Source of the DNA: Acidobacteriota bacterium | GTDB lineage: Bacteria > Acidobacteriota > UBA6911 > RPQK01 > JAPXNP01 | Assembly (NCBI GenBank): GCA_030597245.1 | Contig: JAUVSF010000004.1 | Coordinates: 1-33,364, forward strand | DNA length: 33,364 nucleotides | Direction: 5' to 3' | Shown: positions 15,308 to 26,100 of the stretch, in pieces | How the letters are laid out: each line of letters opens with the position of its first letter | Position numbering within the stretch: position 1 is the stretch's first letter | Notes under the pieces: model-generated | The model's input: only the letters and a program-made list of their open reading frames with translations | What the model was told of the DNA's origin: nothing | Database searches by the model: none | Made by a program: the position numbers and the translations under genes

Positions 15308-17296
15308 TCAGGCCGTAATGGATTCCACATGCGCTGCGCCGGTTCTCCAGAGCAGCTGTTCCGTTTTTTCTCTCTGAAACTTGGGATCTTGCGCCTCGAT
15401 CGAAAGGAAGAACTTGTCGTCACTCATCCGCTCGAAGCGTTTGGAATTGAACAAGGGGTGATAATGTTCAGGAAGTCTTGAAAAGAGCAGGAATCCAAGC
15501 AGGGCTCCCAATCCACCTCCAAGAACACCGCACTCAAACATGATGGGCACGAAGGCCGGCCAACTGAACAATGGTTTTCCACCAATCACGAGCGGGTATG
15601 CGATCGAGCTGACCCACCATTGAAGGAGCATTCCAGCTGCGGCTCCGGACAGTCCCATGACCAGTACCAGCCAAGGTATTCTGGATTTCCGTAATCCCAT
15701 AATACGTTCAAGCCCGTGTACAGGGAAAGGGCTGTGTGCGTCCCAGCGTGTGTAGTTTGCTTCCCGCACCATGTGTGAAGCTCGGAGCAGTTGTTCCGGA
15801 TCGTCAAACTCCGCGAGAAGGCCATACACTTCTTTCCCGGAATCTTCGGTCTTTGCAGGCGCTTTTTCCTCGGAAACGAGTTTGGGCGGCACGGCTGTGA
15901 CATCTACGTGAACACGGGCCTCGGGAAGTACACCCTTCAACTCAGCCATCGCGACCATCGGAAAGTACCGAACGAATAGGCAGAACAGAGTGAAAAAGAG
16001 GCCGAAGCTGCCGATGAGCGTTGAAATATCCCACAGGGTTGGTGAGAAATAGCCCCAGCTTGATGGCAGGAAATCGGCGTGCAGTGAACTCACAACTATC
16101 ACGAATCGCTCGAACCACATGCCGATGTTCACTACGATCGAAACCGCAAACAGAATCGGGATGCTGATGCGTGCCCGTTTGAACCAGAACACCTGCGGCG
16201 AAAGAAGGTTGCAGCTGAACATGATCCAGTACGCCCAGGCATAGGAGCCGAAAGCGCGATTGATGAAGGCAAACTGTTCGTAAGGATTGCCGGAATACCA
16301 GGCTATAAAGAACTCGATGGAGTAAGCAAAGCCGACCACACTCCCGGTGAACAGGATCAGTTTTGCCATCCGGTCGAAGTGAAGCATCGTAATGATGTGC
16401 TTCAGCTTGAACGCGACTCGACAGATCACCATGAGGGTGATGACCATGGCCATGCCCGAAAAAATAGCGCCTGCAACAAAATAGGGTGGAAAAATGGTGG
16501 TATGCCAACCGGGTAAAGTAGAAATCGCAAAGTCAAACGAAACCACTGAATGGACCGAAAGCACCAAGGGGGTTGCCAGGCCGGCCAGCAGCAGGTAGGC
16601 GCGCTCATAGTGGAGCCAGTGCCTGCCCGAGCCTCGCCACCCAAGTGCCAGGGTTCCGTACAGCAGCCGGCGAAACTTCTGTTTCGCTCGATCTCGCATA
16701 GTCGCCAGGTCTGGGATTAAGCCGAGGTACCAGAAAATCAGTGAGATGGTGAAGTAAATCGAGACGGCAAAGACGTCCCACATCAGCGGACTGCGAAACT
16801 GAGGATAGATGCCCATTTCATTGGGCATAGGCATCATCCAGTAATCGAGCCAGGGCCTCCCGGTATGAATGGCTGGGAAAACCAGGGCGCACATAACGGC
16901 GAAGATGGTCATAGCTTCTGCCGCACGGTTGATCGATGTCCGCCACTGCTGACGGAACAGAAAGAGGACTGCTGAGATGAGCGTTCCCGCGTGGCCAATG
17001 CCAACCCAAAAAACGAAGTTAACGATGGGCCAGCCCCAGGCGACAGGAATATTGTTACCCCAGATTCCGACGCCGTTCAGGAGTAGCCAGGTCACGCTGA
17101 TGCCAAACACCCCCAACATGCAAAGCGATATTCCGAGGGCGATATACCAGCCGAGAGGCGGCTTCCATTCGATCGGTCGAGCAACTGCTTCCGTGACTCC
17201 GTGAAGACCCGGCTCTCCAACCACTAACAAAGGCCGTTCTTCGATCGGATCGATTTCCTGCTCCATCGAGTCTATGTCGACAAGTGCTTGTGCCAT
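15308..17296 (-). CDS. Fused Alternative Complex III subunits ActC and ActD
   Basis: A 662-residue membrane protein joining two usually separate subunits. Residues about 1-465 are ActC, an NrfD/PsrC-type quinol-binding protein with about ten helices ([77 protein letters not shown]). A hydrophilic linker (about 466-487, rich in Lys, Glu and Pro) leads to residues 488-662. These match ActD/DUF3341: [40 protein letters not shown], two helices ([19 protein letters not shown] and [19 protein letters not shown]) and [20 protein letters not shown]. The frame is open without interruption. No separate actD is in the window. The protein would position quinol oxidation next to ActF and ActB. Confidence 0.93.
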   Translation of the reverse strand: MAQALVDIDSMEQEIDPIEERPLLVVGEPGLHGVTEAVARPIEWKPPLGWYIALGISLCMLGVFGISVTWLLLNGVGIWGNNIPVAWGWPIVNFVFWVGIGHAGTLISAVLFLFRQQWRTSINRAAEAMTIFAVMCALVFPAIHTGRPWLDYWMMPMPNEMGIYPQFRSPLMWDVFAVSIYFTISLIFWYLGLIPDLATMRDRAKQKFRRLLYGTLALGWRGSGRHWLHYERAYLLLAGLATPLVLSVHSVVSFDFAISTLPGWHTTIFPPYFVAGAIFSGMAMVITLMVICRVAFKLKHIITMLHFDRMAKLILFTGSVVGFAYSIEFFIAWYSGNPYEQFAFINRAFGSYAWAYWIMFSCNLLSPQVFWFKRARISIPILFAVSIVVNIGMWFERFVIVVSSLHADFLPSSWGYFSPTLWDISTLIGSFGLFFTLFCLFVRYFPMVAMAELKGVLPEARVHVDVTAVPPKLVSEEKAPAKTEDSGKEVYGLLAEFDDPEQLLRASHMVREANYTRWDAHSPFPVHGLERIMGLRKSRIPWLVLVMGLSGAAAGMLLQWWVSSIAYPLVIGGKPLFSWPAFVPIMFECGVLGGGLGALLGFLLFSRLPEHYHPLFNSKRFERMSDDKFFLSIEAQDPKFQREKTEQLLWRTGAAHVESITA

Positions 17297-17321
17297 AAGT
17301 TTTCGGTACTTGATTAATTCC

Positions 17322-17681
17322 CTATCTCAGCTGCTTACCGATCCCATAACCATGATCAAAGGGGGCTGCTAGTGAAATTCCAGACTCGTCAGGCTGAACC
17401 TGCCAGTCCCGCGTATTCAAATCCATAAGTGTAAACACCATCAGAATTGCCAGGAAGATGAAGCCGGCAGACACGAACAATCCAGTCAGACCAGTGCCAT
17501 AGCGAACATGCATGAAGTAAAGAATCACGAGTGTCGACTTAAAGCAGGCAATCCCGAGAGCCACAGGGAAACTCAGAATCCCTATGTCGTAAAATGCCAC
17601 CTCTACTGTGATCATAGTGAGCAATAGAAGAGTGGCGAAAATCAGGTAGTAGATTCTTGCCGGTATCTTATGTGCTGACAT
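17322..17681 (-). CDS. coxD: Cytochrome c oxidase subunit IV (caa3 type)
   Basis: A 119-residue membrane protein with three helices ([63 protein letters not shown]). The [15 protein letters not shown] segment is diagnostic for bacterial subunit IV (COX4_pro/CtaF). It stabilises the oxidase in the inner membrane and has no cofactor. The ATG at 17681 overlaps the TGA of coxC by one base (TGATG), which points to translational coupling. An in-frame TTG one codon earlier is less likely. It is followed by the actCD gene after 25 bases. Confidence 0.9.
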   Translation of the reverse strand: MSAHKIPARIYYLIFATLLLLTMITVEVAFYDIGILSFPVALGIACFKSTLVILYFMHVRYGTGLTGLFVSAGFIFLAILMVFTLMDLNTRDWQVQPDESGISLAAPFDHGYGIGKQLR

Positions 17682-18328
17682 CAACTCCGTCCTATCAGAT
17701 AAAGCAAAGGAAACAGGAATATCCAGACAATATCTACAAAGTGCCAGTACAGCCCCGCCATCTCCACCGGATTGTAGTAGTCAGTCGAGAACCGCCGACG
17801 GTGTGAGAGGGCCACGAGAATTCCCAGAATCGTAATCCCAACGATCATGTGCAGGGCGTGCAGGCCGGTCATGGCGAAATAGAAACAATAAAAAAGTTCG
17901 ATCTGTGCCGCGTAAGAGCTGTCAACAGAGAAGTGAATTCCAGGTATCAGGTGATGCTCATATTTGTCTGCGTATTCCAGCACCTTGACACCGAGGAAAA
18001 CTCCACCGAGCAGGATCGTCAGGAGCAGGAACAAAATGATCCCTTTTCGTTTACCGTGTTGTGCGGCTTGAACGGCCAGCGCCATGGTGAGGCTGCTGCA
18101 GATCAAAACGGCCGTATTGAAGGCGCCCATCAGGTAATCCAGGTGGTCACTCCCAGCTGCGAAGGCAGCTGGATACTTAGTCCGATAGAATCCGTAGGCT
18201 GTGAACAGGGCGCCGAACATCATCACCTCGGTGATCAGGAATGACCACATGCCGAGGTTGGCAGTTTCCCTTTGCTGCTCAGCTGTCTCGAACTGATGTG
18301 CCACCAGGCCGGAATGTGCCTCAGACAA
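17681..18328 (-). CDS. coxC: Cytochrome c oxidase subunit III
   Basis: A 215-residue inner-membrane protein with five helices, the shorter bacterial form of subunit III. Characteristic segments are [67 protein letters not shown] and [25 protein letters not shown] (Glu in the helix and the WHFVD motif). It supports proton uptake and stability of the oxidase. The start is TTG 18328, supported by GGAGG six bases upstream inside the end of coxA; the two genes overlap by eight bases. Gene order coxB-A-C-D is the usual one. Confidence 0.94.
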   Translation of the reverse strand: MSEAHSGLVAHQFETAEQQRETANLGMWSFLITEVMMFGALFTAYGFYRTKYPAAFAAGSDHLDYLMGAFNTAVLICSSLTMALAVQAAQHGKRKGIILFLLLTILLGGVFLGVKVLEYADKYEHHLIPGIHFSVDSSYAAQIELFYCFYFAMTGLHALHMIVGITILGILVALSHRRRFSTDYYNPVEMAGLYWHFVDIVWIFLFPLLYLIGRS

Positions 18329-19952
18329 CTTCTTCCTCCAATCGTGAATAGTCGTAGGCTTCCTCTTCCACTACGGGGATTGTGTCGAAATTGTGTTTAG
18401 GCGGTGGCGAAGGGACCGTCCATTCAAGGCCCTTGGCATTCCAGGGATTCGCAGGAGCTGCTTTCCCCCTGAACAGGGACCAAGTGAGATAAAAAGCAGG
18501 GAAGGCGTAGCCTATCGCCAGAATTGAGGCTCCCGCCGTGGAAAGAACCTGGAAGATCTGAAACTCATCAGGGTAAACGTGATATCGCCGGGGCATCCCA
18601 AGGTATCCAACCAGGAACTGCGGGAAGAATGTGAGGTTGAATCCAATGAAGATAATGATTGCACTTAGCTTGGCCCAAGCCTCCGAATAAAGTTTGCCCG
18701 TAATCTTGGGCCACCAGAAGTGCAGCGCTGCCAGATAACCCATGATGGCGCCGCCAACCATGATGTAATGAAAATGAGCCACCACGAAATAGGTGTCGTG
18801 TACGTGCACGTCGAGTCCGAGGGCGCCTAGAAAGAGCCCCGTTAATCCGCCGACCGTGAACAGACCCAGAAACCCGAAGACGTAAATCATCGGCGTCTCG
18901 TACGAAATAGAGCCTTTGTACATTGTCGCGGTCCAGTTGAAGACTTTCACCGCAGAGGGAATTGCTACGAGCATCGTCAGAATCGAAAAGACCATGCCCG
19001 CAAAGATTGATTGGCCGCTTGTGAACATATGGTGTCCCCAGATCAGGAATCCGAGCACCGCAATAGCTAAGCTGGAGAACGCCACAAATCCATACCCGAA
19101 GATCCGTTTCCGGCTGAAGCAGGCCACCACCTCACTGATCACTCCCATAGAGGGCAGGATCATGATGTATACAGCAGGGTGAGAATAGAACCAGAACAGA
19201 TGCTGGAACAGAACCGGGTCACCCCCCAGCGCCGGATCAAATATCCCGACACCAAAGACCCTCTCCAGGAAAACCAGGAGAATTGTAATCGCGACAACCG
19301 GGGTTCCAATGAGCATGATGAGCGACGTCGCATAATGGGCCCAGACAAAGAGCGGGAGACGGAACCAGGTTAGGCCGGGGGCTCGCATCTTGTGGATCGT
19401 CACCACGAAATTGAGTCCCGTCAGGATCGACGAGAATCCGGTAATGAAGACGCCGATCGCGGTCAAGCCGACAGCTGTTTTCGAGTAAGTGCTGCTGTAG
19501 GGTGTATAAAACGTCCAGCCTGTATCCACACCACCGAAGAGGACGACCGCGAAGGTCGTCATCCCACCGATTGCGAAGACATACCAACTGAGCAGATTGA
19601 TCCTTGGGAAAGCGAGGTCTCGGGCCCCGATCATGAGCGGAATCAGGAAGTTTCCCATTACGGCAGGGATGGAGGGGATCAGGAAAAAGAAAATCATCAC
19701 CAGGCCATGCAGGGTAAAGAGCTTGTTGTAGGTGTCGGAACTGACCAGGTCGCCTGCGGGGGTCAAGAGCTCCAGCCTGATAAGAACCGCGAAGAGGCCT
19801 CCGATCACGAAAAAGACACTGATCATGATCAGATAGAGAATTGCAATCCTCTTATGGTCCGTGGTGAGTAGCCACGATTTGAGTCCGTAACCAGCAGTCA
19901 AGTAGTTATTGTCAGGCTCCGGACGACTCGCAGCAGCGACGGTATTACTCAT
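18321..19952 (-). CDS. coxA: Cytochrome c oxidase subunit I (haem-copper oxidase, A2 type)
   Basis: The 543-residue catalytic subunit of a caa3-type oxidase, reducing O2 to water and pumping protons. Ligands are visible: His82 ([12 protein letters not shown]) and His395 for the low-spin haem, His393 for the high-spin haem (VAHFHYIM), and His258, His307 and His308 for CuB (GHHMF). The cross-linked Tyr262 lies in YSHPAVY (256-262). That motif replaces the Glu of classical A1 enzymes (HPEVY) and marks the A2 subtype known from Rhodothermus and Thermus caa3. About twelve helices are present. The ATG at 19952 overlaps coxB by eight bases. CtaA/CtaB haem-synthesis genes are not in this window. Confidence 0.98.
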   Translation of the reverse strand: MSNTVAAASRPEPDNNYLTAGYGLKSWLLTTDHKRIAILYLIMISVFFVIGGLFAVLIRLELLTPAGDLVSSDTYNKLFTLHGLVMIFFFLIPSIPAVMGNFLIPLMIGARDLAFPRINLLSWYVFAIGGMTTFAVVLFGGVDTGWTFYTPYSSTYSKTAVGLTAIGVFITGFSSILTGLNFVVTIHKMRAPGLTWFRLPLFVWAHYATSLIMLIGTPVVAITILLVFLERVFGVGIFDPALGGDPVLFQHLFWFYSHPAVYIMILPSMGVISEVVACFSRKRIFGYGFVAFSSLAIAVLGFLIWGHHMFTSGQSIFAGMVFSILTMLVAIPSAVKVFNWTATMYKGSISYETPMIYVFGFLGLFTVGGLTGLFLGALGLDVHVHDTYFVVAHFHYIMVGGAIMGYLAALHFWWPKITGKLYSEAWAKLSAIIIFIGFNLTFFPQFLVGYLGMPRRYHVYPDEFQIFQVLSTAGASILAIGYAFPAFYLTWSLFRGKAAPANPWNAKGLEWTVPSPPPKHNFDTIPVVEEEAYDYSRLEEEVV

Positions 19953-20940
19953 TCCTCTGTTCCTCTAATTCCTTTCCTCCGCGTGGTTCAGAAGTGGAGT
20001 CTTCAGTGTCGAGATTCAGTGACTTTATGTAAGCGACCAATCTGAGTAACTCTTCTTCATTTACCTGCCCCTTATATGTGGGCATCAGTGGTCCGTATCC
20101 TGCCACAAGCTTGGCGGCGGGCAGCAGAATGGACTCGCGAATATAGCTGTCGTCCGCCGTGATAGCGTTCCCGGTCAGCAATTCAACCGCCCTACCGTGG
20201 AGGCCATATAGACTGGGCCCTCGCGGGTCGCCCTCCTGCGCATGACAGGTCCCACAACCGAGCTGGTTGTACAATTGTTCGCCCGCCTGTGCCATTGACA
20301 GGGTCGCTGCCGACTCCCGTGCCAACCAATCCTGGTAGTCAACGGGTTCCATCGCGTAGACAGACCCTGTCATCTGGGAATGTTTGGTTCCGCAGTATTC
20401 GGCACAGAACAGATGGTATTTGCCTGGTTTCGTGGCTTCGAACCAAGCCGTAGTGTATCGGCCGGGCAAAACGTCCATTTTCATCCTGAAAGCCGGCACA
20501 AAGAAACTGTGGATTACATCTTCCGACGTCATGATCAGCTTGACTGGAGTACCCACCGGAACATGAAGCTCGTTTATCTCCCGATTTCCTTCAGGGTGCT
20601 GGATTTTCCACATCCACTGTTTCCCGACGACGTAGACGTTCATTCCTTCAGCCGGCGGTGTGAACATATCGAAATACAGGACGGCTCCCCAGCCGAACAT
20701 GGCCATGCCCAAAATGAAAGGAATGACGGTCCACAGGAGTTCCAGTTTGAGTGAACCGTGGATTGGCTTCGGGCGCTCATCTTCACTGCGACGCCGAAAC
20801 CTGATTGCGAAGAAAGTCACGAGAAGCATGACAAGTAAGAAAAAGAACACACTCACCGCTGTGATGAAAAAGTAGAGCGCGTCAACTTTCCCCGCCATCG
20901 TAGATGCCACTTCAGGAAGGATTTGAATATTGGACAACAT
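19945..20940 (-). CDS. coxB: Cytochrome c oxidase subunit II with fused haem c domain (caa3)
   Basis: A 331-residue subunit. Two N-terminal helices (about 22-48 and 68-90) anchor a periplasmic cupredoxin domain binding CuA: His144, then Cys179, Glu181, Cys183, His187 and Met190 in [15 protein letters not shown]-terminal cytochrome c domain follows (CGTCH at 229-233, probable axial Met286 in PLMPTYKG). The haem c domain lets the enzyme take electrons directly from a partner such as ActE. The ATG at 20940 has AAGG close upstream. It is the first oxidase gene, 107 bases after the SCO gene and still in the same direction. Confidence 0.97.
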   Translation of the reverse strand: MLSNIQILPEVASTMAGKVDALYFFITAVSVFFFLLVMLLVTFFAIRFRRRSEDERPKPIHGSLKLELLWTVIPFILGMAMFGWGAVLYFDMFTPPAEGMNVYVVGKQWMWKIQHPEGNREINELHVPVGTPVKLIMTSEDVIHSFFVPAFRMKMDVLPGRYTTAWFEATKPGKYHLFCAEYCGTKHSQMTGSVYAMEPVDYQDWLARESAATLSMAQAGEQLYNQLGCGTCHAQEGDPRGPSLYGLHGRAVELLTGNAITADDSYIRESILLPAAKLVAGYGPLMPTYKGQVNEEELLRLVAYIKSLNLDTEDSTSEPRGGKELEEQRNE

Positions 20941-21047
20941 GACCTTAGTTGAATCCCTTACCGTTTCGAATTAGACACGGTCCGGCATTCGGCGTAATCC
21001 ACGGCTGATCCATGTAATTTTGTTTAACCAGTCTTCTTTTCAAATTC

Positions 21048-21863
21048 TCAGGCACTCGCCCGCGCCTCTTTTCTGCGGTCCTTCCTCAATAAAACGAAGA
21101 GCAGAAGTCCCAAACCCAAGATTGTGAGAACCCCCGCGACCCTCAGAATGGAAAGGATCGTGAATGTGTATTTGCCTGTCAAAGGGTTGTAGTGGTAGCA
21201 GAAGAGCAGGATTTGATCCACAGGCGAGCCGATCTGATTGGACGAAGCCTCCACCAACCCAAGGCGCATATCGCGGGGCGAGTACTCAACCCCGTAAAAG
21301 TAGCGTGCCACTTTCCCCTCCGGAGTGAGCACCATGATCCCGCTGGCATGGGCATACTCGCCGGACTCGGGATCGTATGCATAACGAAAACCAACTGCGT
21401 CGGCAAGGGGTCTGATCTGGTCTTCAGTTCCTGTCAGGAAGTGCCACCCGTTTTCAGCTCCCTCCCGCCTGTAGCTCTCGAGGTACTGGGCCTTTTTTGT
21501 GGATGCAATACTCGGTGTCTCTTTAGGGTTGATGCTAACCGTGACAATCTGGAACTCTTGGCCGGCGCTGAAGTTCATGGCTCTGAGTGCACGCACAGTC
21601 CCATTCAGGATGAGCGTGCAGAGCATCGGGCATTCGTAATAGACAAGGGTGAGAATTACCGGTTTCTCCCCAAAGTACTGCCCTAGAGTTACTTTCTGGC
21701 CGCTTTCATCAAGGAACTCTAAATCGAGTGGGACCTGGGAGCCCAGTTTCTGGTCCAGTCCAACATTCTCGAGGATGTCCAAGCCGGCATCTGAGGGCTG
21801 AGCCAAGACATGCGGCAATTGGAGAACTGCAAAAACTGTTGCGATAGTGATTAGCCTTCTCAT
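21048..21863 (-). CDS. SCO1/SenC-family copper chaperone with C-terminal membrane anchor
   Basis: A 271-residue protein of the SCO family, which delivers copper to CuA of subunit II and controls its thiol state. An N-terminal leader (ITIATVFAVLQLPHVLAQ) is followed by a thioredoxin-like fold (VTLGQYFGEKPVILTLVYYECPMLC). The copper ligands are Cys78 and Cys82 (CPMLC) and His172 (YAHASGIMVL). Unlike mitochondrial SCO, which is anchored at the N terminus, this one has an extra C-terminal part (DQILLFCYHYNPLTGKY) and a hydrophobic helix (about 236-260) before a basic tail, so it is probably anchored at its C terminus. It lies directly before coxB, which fits its job. Confidence 0.94.
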   Translation of the reverse strand: MRRLITIATVFAVLQLPHVLAQPSDAGLDILENVGLDQKLGSQVPLDLEFLDESGQKVTLGQYFGEKPVILTLVYYECPMLCTLILNGTVRALRAMNFSAGQEFQIVTVSINPKETPSIASTKKAQYLESYRREGAENGWHFLTGTEDQIRPLADAVGFRYAYDPESGEYAHASGIMVLTPEGKVARYFYGVEYSPRDMRLGLVEASSNQIGSPVDQILLFCYHYNPLTGKYTFTILSILRVAGVLTILGLGLLLFVLLRKDRRKEARASA

Positions 21864-21894
21864 GTTAGTTCCTTACTGCCCTTCTCTTGAAACC

Positions 21895-22311
21895 TTATTT
21901 CTCAGGTGAATCCCCGCCGCTTTCTCTTGCAGGAAGTCCAGTTTCACTAATTATCTGAATGGCCCGATCGATGGGGATACGAAACGTCCCAGTGTCTTCG
22001 TCAACCCACTGGTAGCTATTCAGGCGCTCTTCTTCCCAGCCCTGAACCAGCACCAACTCTTCAGCCGGATTGGCCTGGAGTCTCGGGCCAGGAGGAATCT
22101 GCACAATGTCCACGAGTGGTGAAACCTCTGTGCCAGTCCGCTCAAATTTGAATTCAAGGAAGTCATAGAGTCCGGTCATGAGCAACATGACAACGAGCAA
22201 AAGGACTGCAAGCCCCGCCAGAAACAGAACAACCACCTTGATTTCGACGTCTGACTTTTCGTATCCCTCGTTTTCCTGTCCGATACTCTCTGAATCCAAC
22301 TCTTCACTCAT
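21895..22311 (-). CDS. Small membrane protein of unknown function in the respiratory operon
   Basis: A 138-residue protein: an acidic N terminus (about 1-22), one transmembrane helix (VVVLFLAGLAVLLLVVMLLM, about 26-46) and a periplasmic tail. The tail carries GPRLQANPAEEL, then EEERLNSYQWVD and TGTFRIPIDRAIQII. I recall similar short proteins with a LNSYxWVD...RIPIDRA pattern beside SCO and cytochrome oxidase genes in many bacteria, but know no proven role. The ATG at 22311 is preferred. Further in-frame starts upstream (to 22374) lie in repeat-like DNA. It sits between actE and the SCO gene in the same direction, so an assembly or stabilising role in ACIII or oxidase is possible but only inferred. 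Confidence 0.75.
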   Translation of the reverse strand: MSEELDSESIGQENEGYEKSDVEIKVVVLFLAGLAVLLLVVMLLMTGLYDFLEFKFERTGTEVSPLVDIVQIPPGPRLQANPAEELVLVQGWEEERLNSYQWVDEDTGTFRIPIDRAIQIISETGLPARESGGDSPEK

Positions 22312-22358
22312 ATACTCCAACACCCCATTACTCCATTTATCCATTACTCCAATCCCAA
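22312..22358. repeat. ATTACTCCA-type low-complexity repeat in the operon leader
   Basis: Between actE and the small membrane protein lies a run of degenerate units related to ACTCCAACACC, ATTACTCCATTTATCC and ATTACTCCAATCCC. It is in the same style as the repeats in the left part of the window. It causes an artificial N-terminal extension of the downstream gene. It is the only such repeat seen inside the respiratory operon. Confidence 0.5.
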
Positions 22359-22491
22359 TTAAGGAAGGAGCCAATTATGATTGTTACAGTCCTGTCTCTA
22401 ATCTCCCGGGCTGCATCGTTCCTGTCGAGTCCTGTCTCATGAGTGGTGGAATCAAGATCCTCAACTTCCGCGGGGCCCTTTCTTCAAATCT

Positions 22492-23118
22492 CTATTCAGT
22501 TGCGGCCTCCTCAAGCTTCTCTAGATCCTCTTCCGAAACATCCCCGTAGCTTGCATTCTGACTGAGCTGCAGGGCACGAATATAAGCCGCGATCGCCCAT
22601 CGATCTCGCGGCTGGACGCGACTGGAATAGCTGAACATAGCTCCGAACCCATTCGTCATCACATCGAAGAAGTAGCCCGGCGGCGCCTCCCGAAGCCTCG
22701 CGATGTGGAAGGAAGGAGGTTGTTTCATTCCACGCCTTACAATGATGCCCCTCCCGGTTCCCACCTTGTCGTGGCAGGGCGAACAGTAAATGTTGTACCG
22801 GTCTTGTCCTCGAACCAGGGTATCCTGCGTGATCGGGAAGGGGAATAACTCGGAGTCTCCTCCGTCCATCTTTCCCGTATAGAGGAGTTCACCCTGTCTT
22901 AGCCCACCCTGAGGTATCGTGCCCTCGGGAGGAATTCTCGATGCCTGACCGTCTGCAAAGAACTCGCTGGCCTCGTAAGACTCATACTTGGGCTGGTCGT
23001 GCATGTCGAGTCTGCAAGACGAGAAGAGCAGTGTCAGCCCTGCTAGAAAGACAAGCCCTTTCCGGCTCGGTTTTCCGGTTTCGGCTGCCTCAATGCTTGG
23101 TTCTCTGTAGTGCTTCAT
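22492..23118 (-). CDS. actE: Alternative Complex III monohaem cytochrome c lipoprotein ActE
   Basis: A 208-residue periplasmic lipoprotein carrying one haem c. The leader ends in the lipobox LFSSC (Cys35), so it should be lipid-anchored. DRYNIYCSPCHDKVGTGRGI contains the haem site (CSPCH), and MFSYSSRVQPRDRWAIAAYIRALQ is the usual C-terminal part with a likely axial Met. Its N-terminal portion (MHDQPKYESYEASEFFADGQASRIPPEGTI, broken here as a family pattern) is typical of ActE. It probably passes electrons from ActA or ActB to the haem c domain of CoxB. It follows actB after 36 bases; in the usual order actC and actD would lie between them. Confidence 0.9.
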   Translation of the reverse strand: MKHYREPSIEAAETGKPSRKGLVFLAGLTLLFSSCRLDMHDQPKYESYEASEFFADGQASRIPPEGTIPQGGLRQGELLYTGKMDGGDSELFPFPITQDTLVRGQDRYNIYCSPCHDKVGTGRGIIVRRGMKQPPSFHIARLREAPPGYFFDVMTNGFGAMFSYSSRVQPRDRWAIAAYIRALQLSQNASYGDVSEEDLEKLEEAATE

Positions 23119-23154
23119 TACTGATTTCTCAAGCGGGTCCGCGGTTTCTCCGAA

Positions 23155-26100
23155 TCAGGCCTGCTCCTCCTTTTCCGAGATCTCCCCGTTTGCGTTCCTG
23201 AGTCTAGCCAGGTAACTGGTACGGGGCCTCGTGTTGAACTGGTCAAGCATTGTGTAGTTTCGATCGTTTTTCTTGAGCTGGGCGACTCGGCTTGTCGGGT
23301 CATTGAGATCGCCGAAAACGATGGCATCCGCCGGGCAAACCTGCTGACAAGCCGTTACGATATCTCCGTCTTCTACCTTTCTGTCCTCTAGTTCCGACTG
23401 GATCTTTGCCTGGTTGATCCTCTGGACGCAATATGTGCATTTCTCCATTACCCCTCGGCTTCTGACTGTCACATCCGGGTTTCTCTGCAACTTCAGTGTC
23501 TGGGTCTGCCAGTCGGAGTAGAGAAAGAAATTGAAGCGACGCACTTTATAAGGACAGTTATTCGAACAGTAACGAGTGCCGATGCAACGGTTATACACCA
23601 TGTCATTGAGCCCCTCGTCACTATGTGAGGTCGCAGCCACCGGGCAGACTGATTCGCATGGAGCATTTTCGCACTGCTGACACATCACAGGTTGGTGGAC
23701 CGTATCGGGATCATCCAGGGAACCCTTGTAGTAGCGATCGATGCGGAGCCAGGGCATCTCCCGCCCCTTCGAGACTTGATCTTTCCCGACAACTGCAATG
23801 TTGTTCTCAGCCTGGCAGGCAATCACACATGCGTTGCAGCCGATACAGGAGTTCAGATCGACAGCCATCCCCCACGAATAACCAGTGTATTCCCAGGGGG
23901 GATAAAGGGCGGCGTCCTCTCCAAGGTCGTGGTCCATCTCATGGATGACACCTGGATTCGCTACGAATTCTGCCAGGTTGACTTCCCTGCTCAGGTTTCG
24001 TCCTTCCATTGAGAAGTGATGCTGAGTACAGGCCAGGGGGTACCGGTCCGATGTAGGCGTCAATGTGAGGCCTGCCCCACCCCAAAGGGCATTCGATAAA
24101 CGGAACGGGTAGGCATTAAACCCGCAGCCCTTTGCTACACGGCCGGCCGTACTCCTCCCGTATCCAAGATGGAGTGTCACGGCACCTGCGGGGTGTCCCG
24201 GTTGAATCCATACAGGAGCTTGAATTGTTGACCCTTGATACCCGAGTTCAACGACCTGTTCATTTTCGAGGTTCAGTTCCTCGGCAGTCGCGGGCGATAT
24301 AAGCGCAGCGTTGTCCCAGGTGAGTTTGGTCAACGGCTTAGGGAGTTCCTGCAGCCAGCCGTTGTTTGCAAAACGGCCGTCGAGTATCGAAGGATCAGGC
24401 CTGAGGATCAATTCCAAACCCGTCTCCTCTGTGGTGCCCGAGTTGGCCCACGCATCCAGAACCGTCTCCTGGTTGACGGACAAGAGTTGTTCCGGGGCGG
24501 AGGAGTCTTCAATTAAGCCATCATGCACAGTTCGGCGCCACCACATTTCAAAGTCGATCGAAACACCCGTATTCTGCCAGTACTGCCGGACCAGGTCGTA
24601 ACTGGATATCGAACTGTCCCCCAGCAAGGTGGCCATTACCTGACAGGCGGTTTTGGAGCGATATAGGGGCTCAATCAGAGGTTGAATCACTGATACGGTT
24701 CCGTCGAACGCCCGAATATCTCCCCAGGCCTCCAGATAATGTGACTCGGGAACGTGCCAGTGGCAGAGTTCCGATGTTTCATTCAGCTGGGCGCTCAAAT
24801 GAACTCTCAGTCCAACGCTCTGGAGGCTCTTCCCGAATTCCAGGTCAGCTGGTGCATCAAAAACGGGATTTCCTCCAAGGATCACAAGAGTTTCCACTCT
24901 CCCGGCTGCCATGCCGTTGACTAATTCTCGGAGCGACTCAGCCTGGTTGGAAGGGCGAACCTCGACGGGTTCAGTCAGGAGTACCGTTTTACCCTGATTC
25001 TTGAGAGTCTGGTTGATCAGATGGATTAGCGCGTGGACGCGTGGGGGCAAATGATCCCCTGCAAGAACAACCGAGGTTCCACGGTTTCGGGCCAAGTCTC
25101 GAGCAGCAGCCGTAATCCATGCTGCACTCTCGAGTTCCGTCTCGCGCCGAATTGATGTTTCTATCCCCAACTCTCGAGCCAGGAGGAGGACAAGAGCCTC
25201 TATCTGCCCGGGATTGACCGAAAGTCGATGATCGGCGAGTGTTCCGGTGACTGTTGGAGAGCTCTCCAACATGTACAGTCGGTTCATCCGCGGGTTCGGC
25301 CCTCCAGCTCTTCTTGCCGACGAGAAGTCCTTTGTGTAGCGAATAGCTCCTGGCCCTGTAAACAAGAAATCAGCATCGAGAGAAAGGACGACTTGGGCTT
25401 CATCAAAGCGATAACAGGGGTTCGCGAATTTGCCGAACGCCGCCCGCGAACCTTCGTGGATGTTATCGAGATTCAGAGGCTCATATTGATGCCACTGGGC
25501 CTCCGGCAATTGTTCGAGAAGGCGCTCGAGCTGACTTCCAAGAGTAGGCGAGGTCACAGTCCCCGAAAGAAACCTCAGGCCCTGGCCCTTATTAAGGCGG
25601 AACTGTTCCATCTGTGACGTGAGCGAGGCAACCAAGACTTCCCATGTACGAACACGTCCCCCATTCGTCACCACTTGTGCACGGTCGGGGTCGTAGAGGT
25701 CCAGTATCGAGGCCTGGGTGTAAAGGCTCGTAGCTCCGAGACTGGCTGGATGGCGCGGATTCCCTTCAATTTTTGTTGGACGCCCATCATGGCTTTCAAC
25801 CAGGACCCCATGACCATAGCCGCAAAGGGGCATTGCTGAGGCATAGAACTGCGGTTTGCCGGGGATCAACTCCTCCGGAGCACGAACAAAAGGAACGAGG
25901 CGCTCCTCGGGCTGACGGGTGCAAGCACTAAGTCCCGCAAAGGCGAGAGATGCTCCCATCAATTGAAGGAATCGACGTCGACCAACAGGGTCTGTCCAGG
26001 TGTTGGCGTTCTCAGGGAATTCCCGCTTGATGTATGTCTGGAATTCTTCTGTATCAGCCAATTCTTCGAGGCTTCGCCAGTACTTCGGGCCTGTCGCGCC

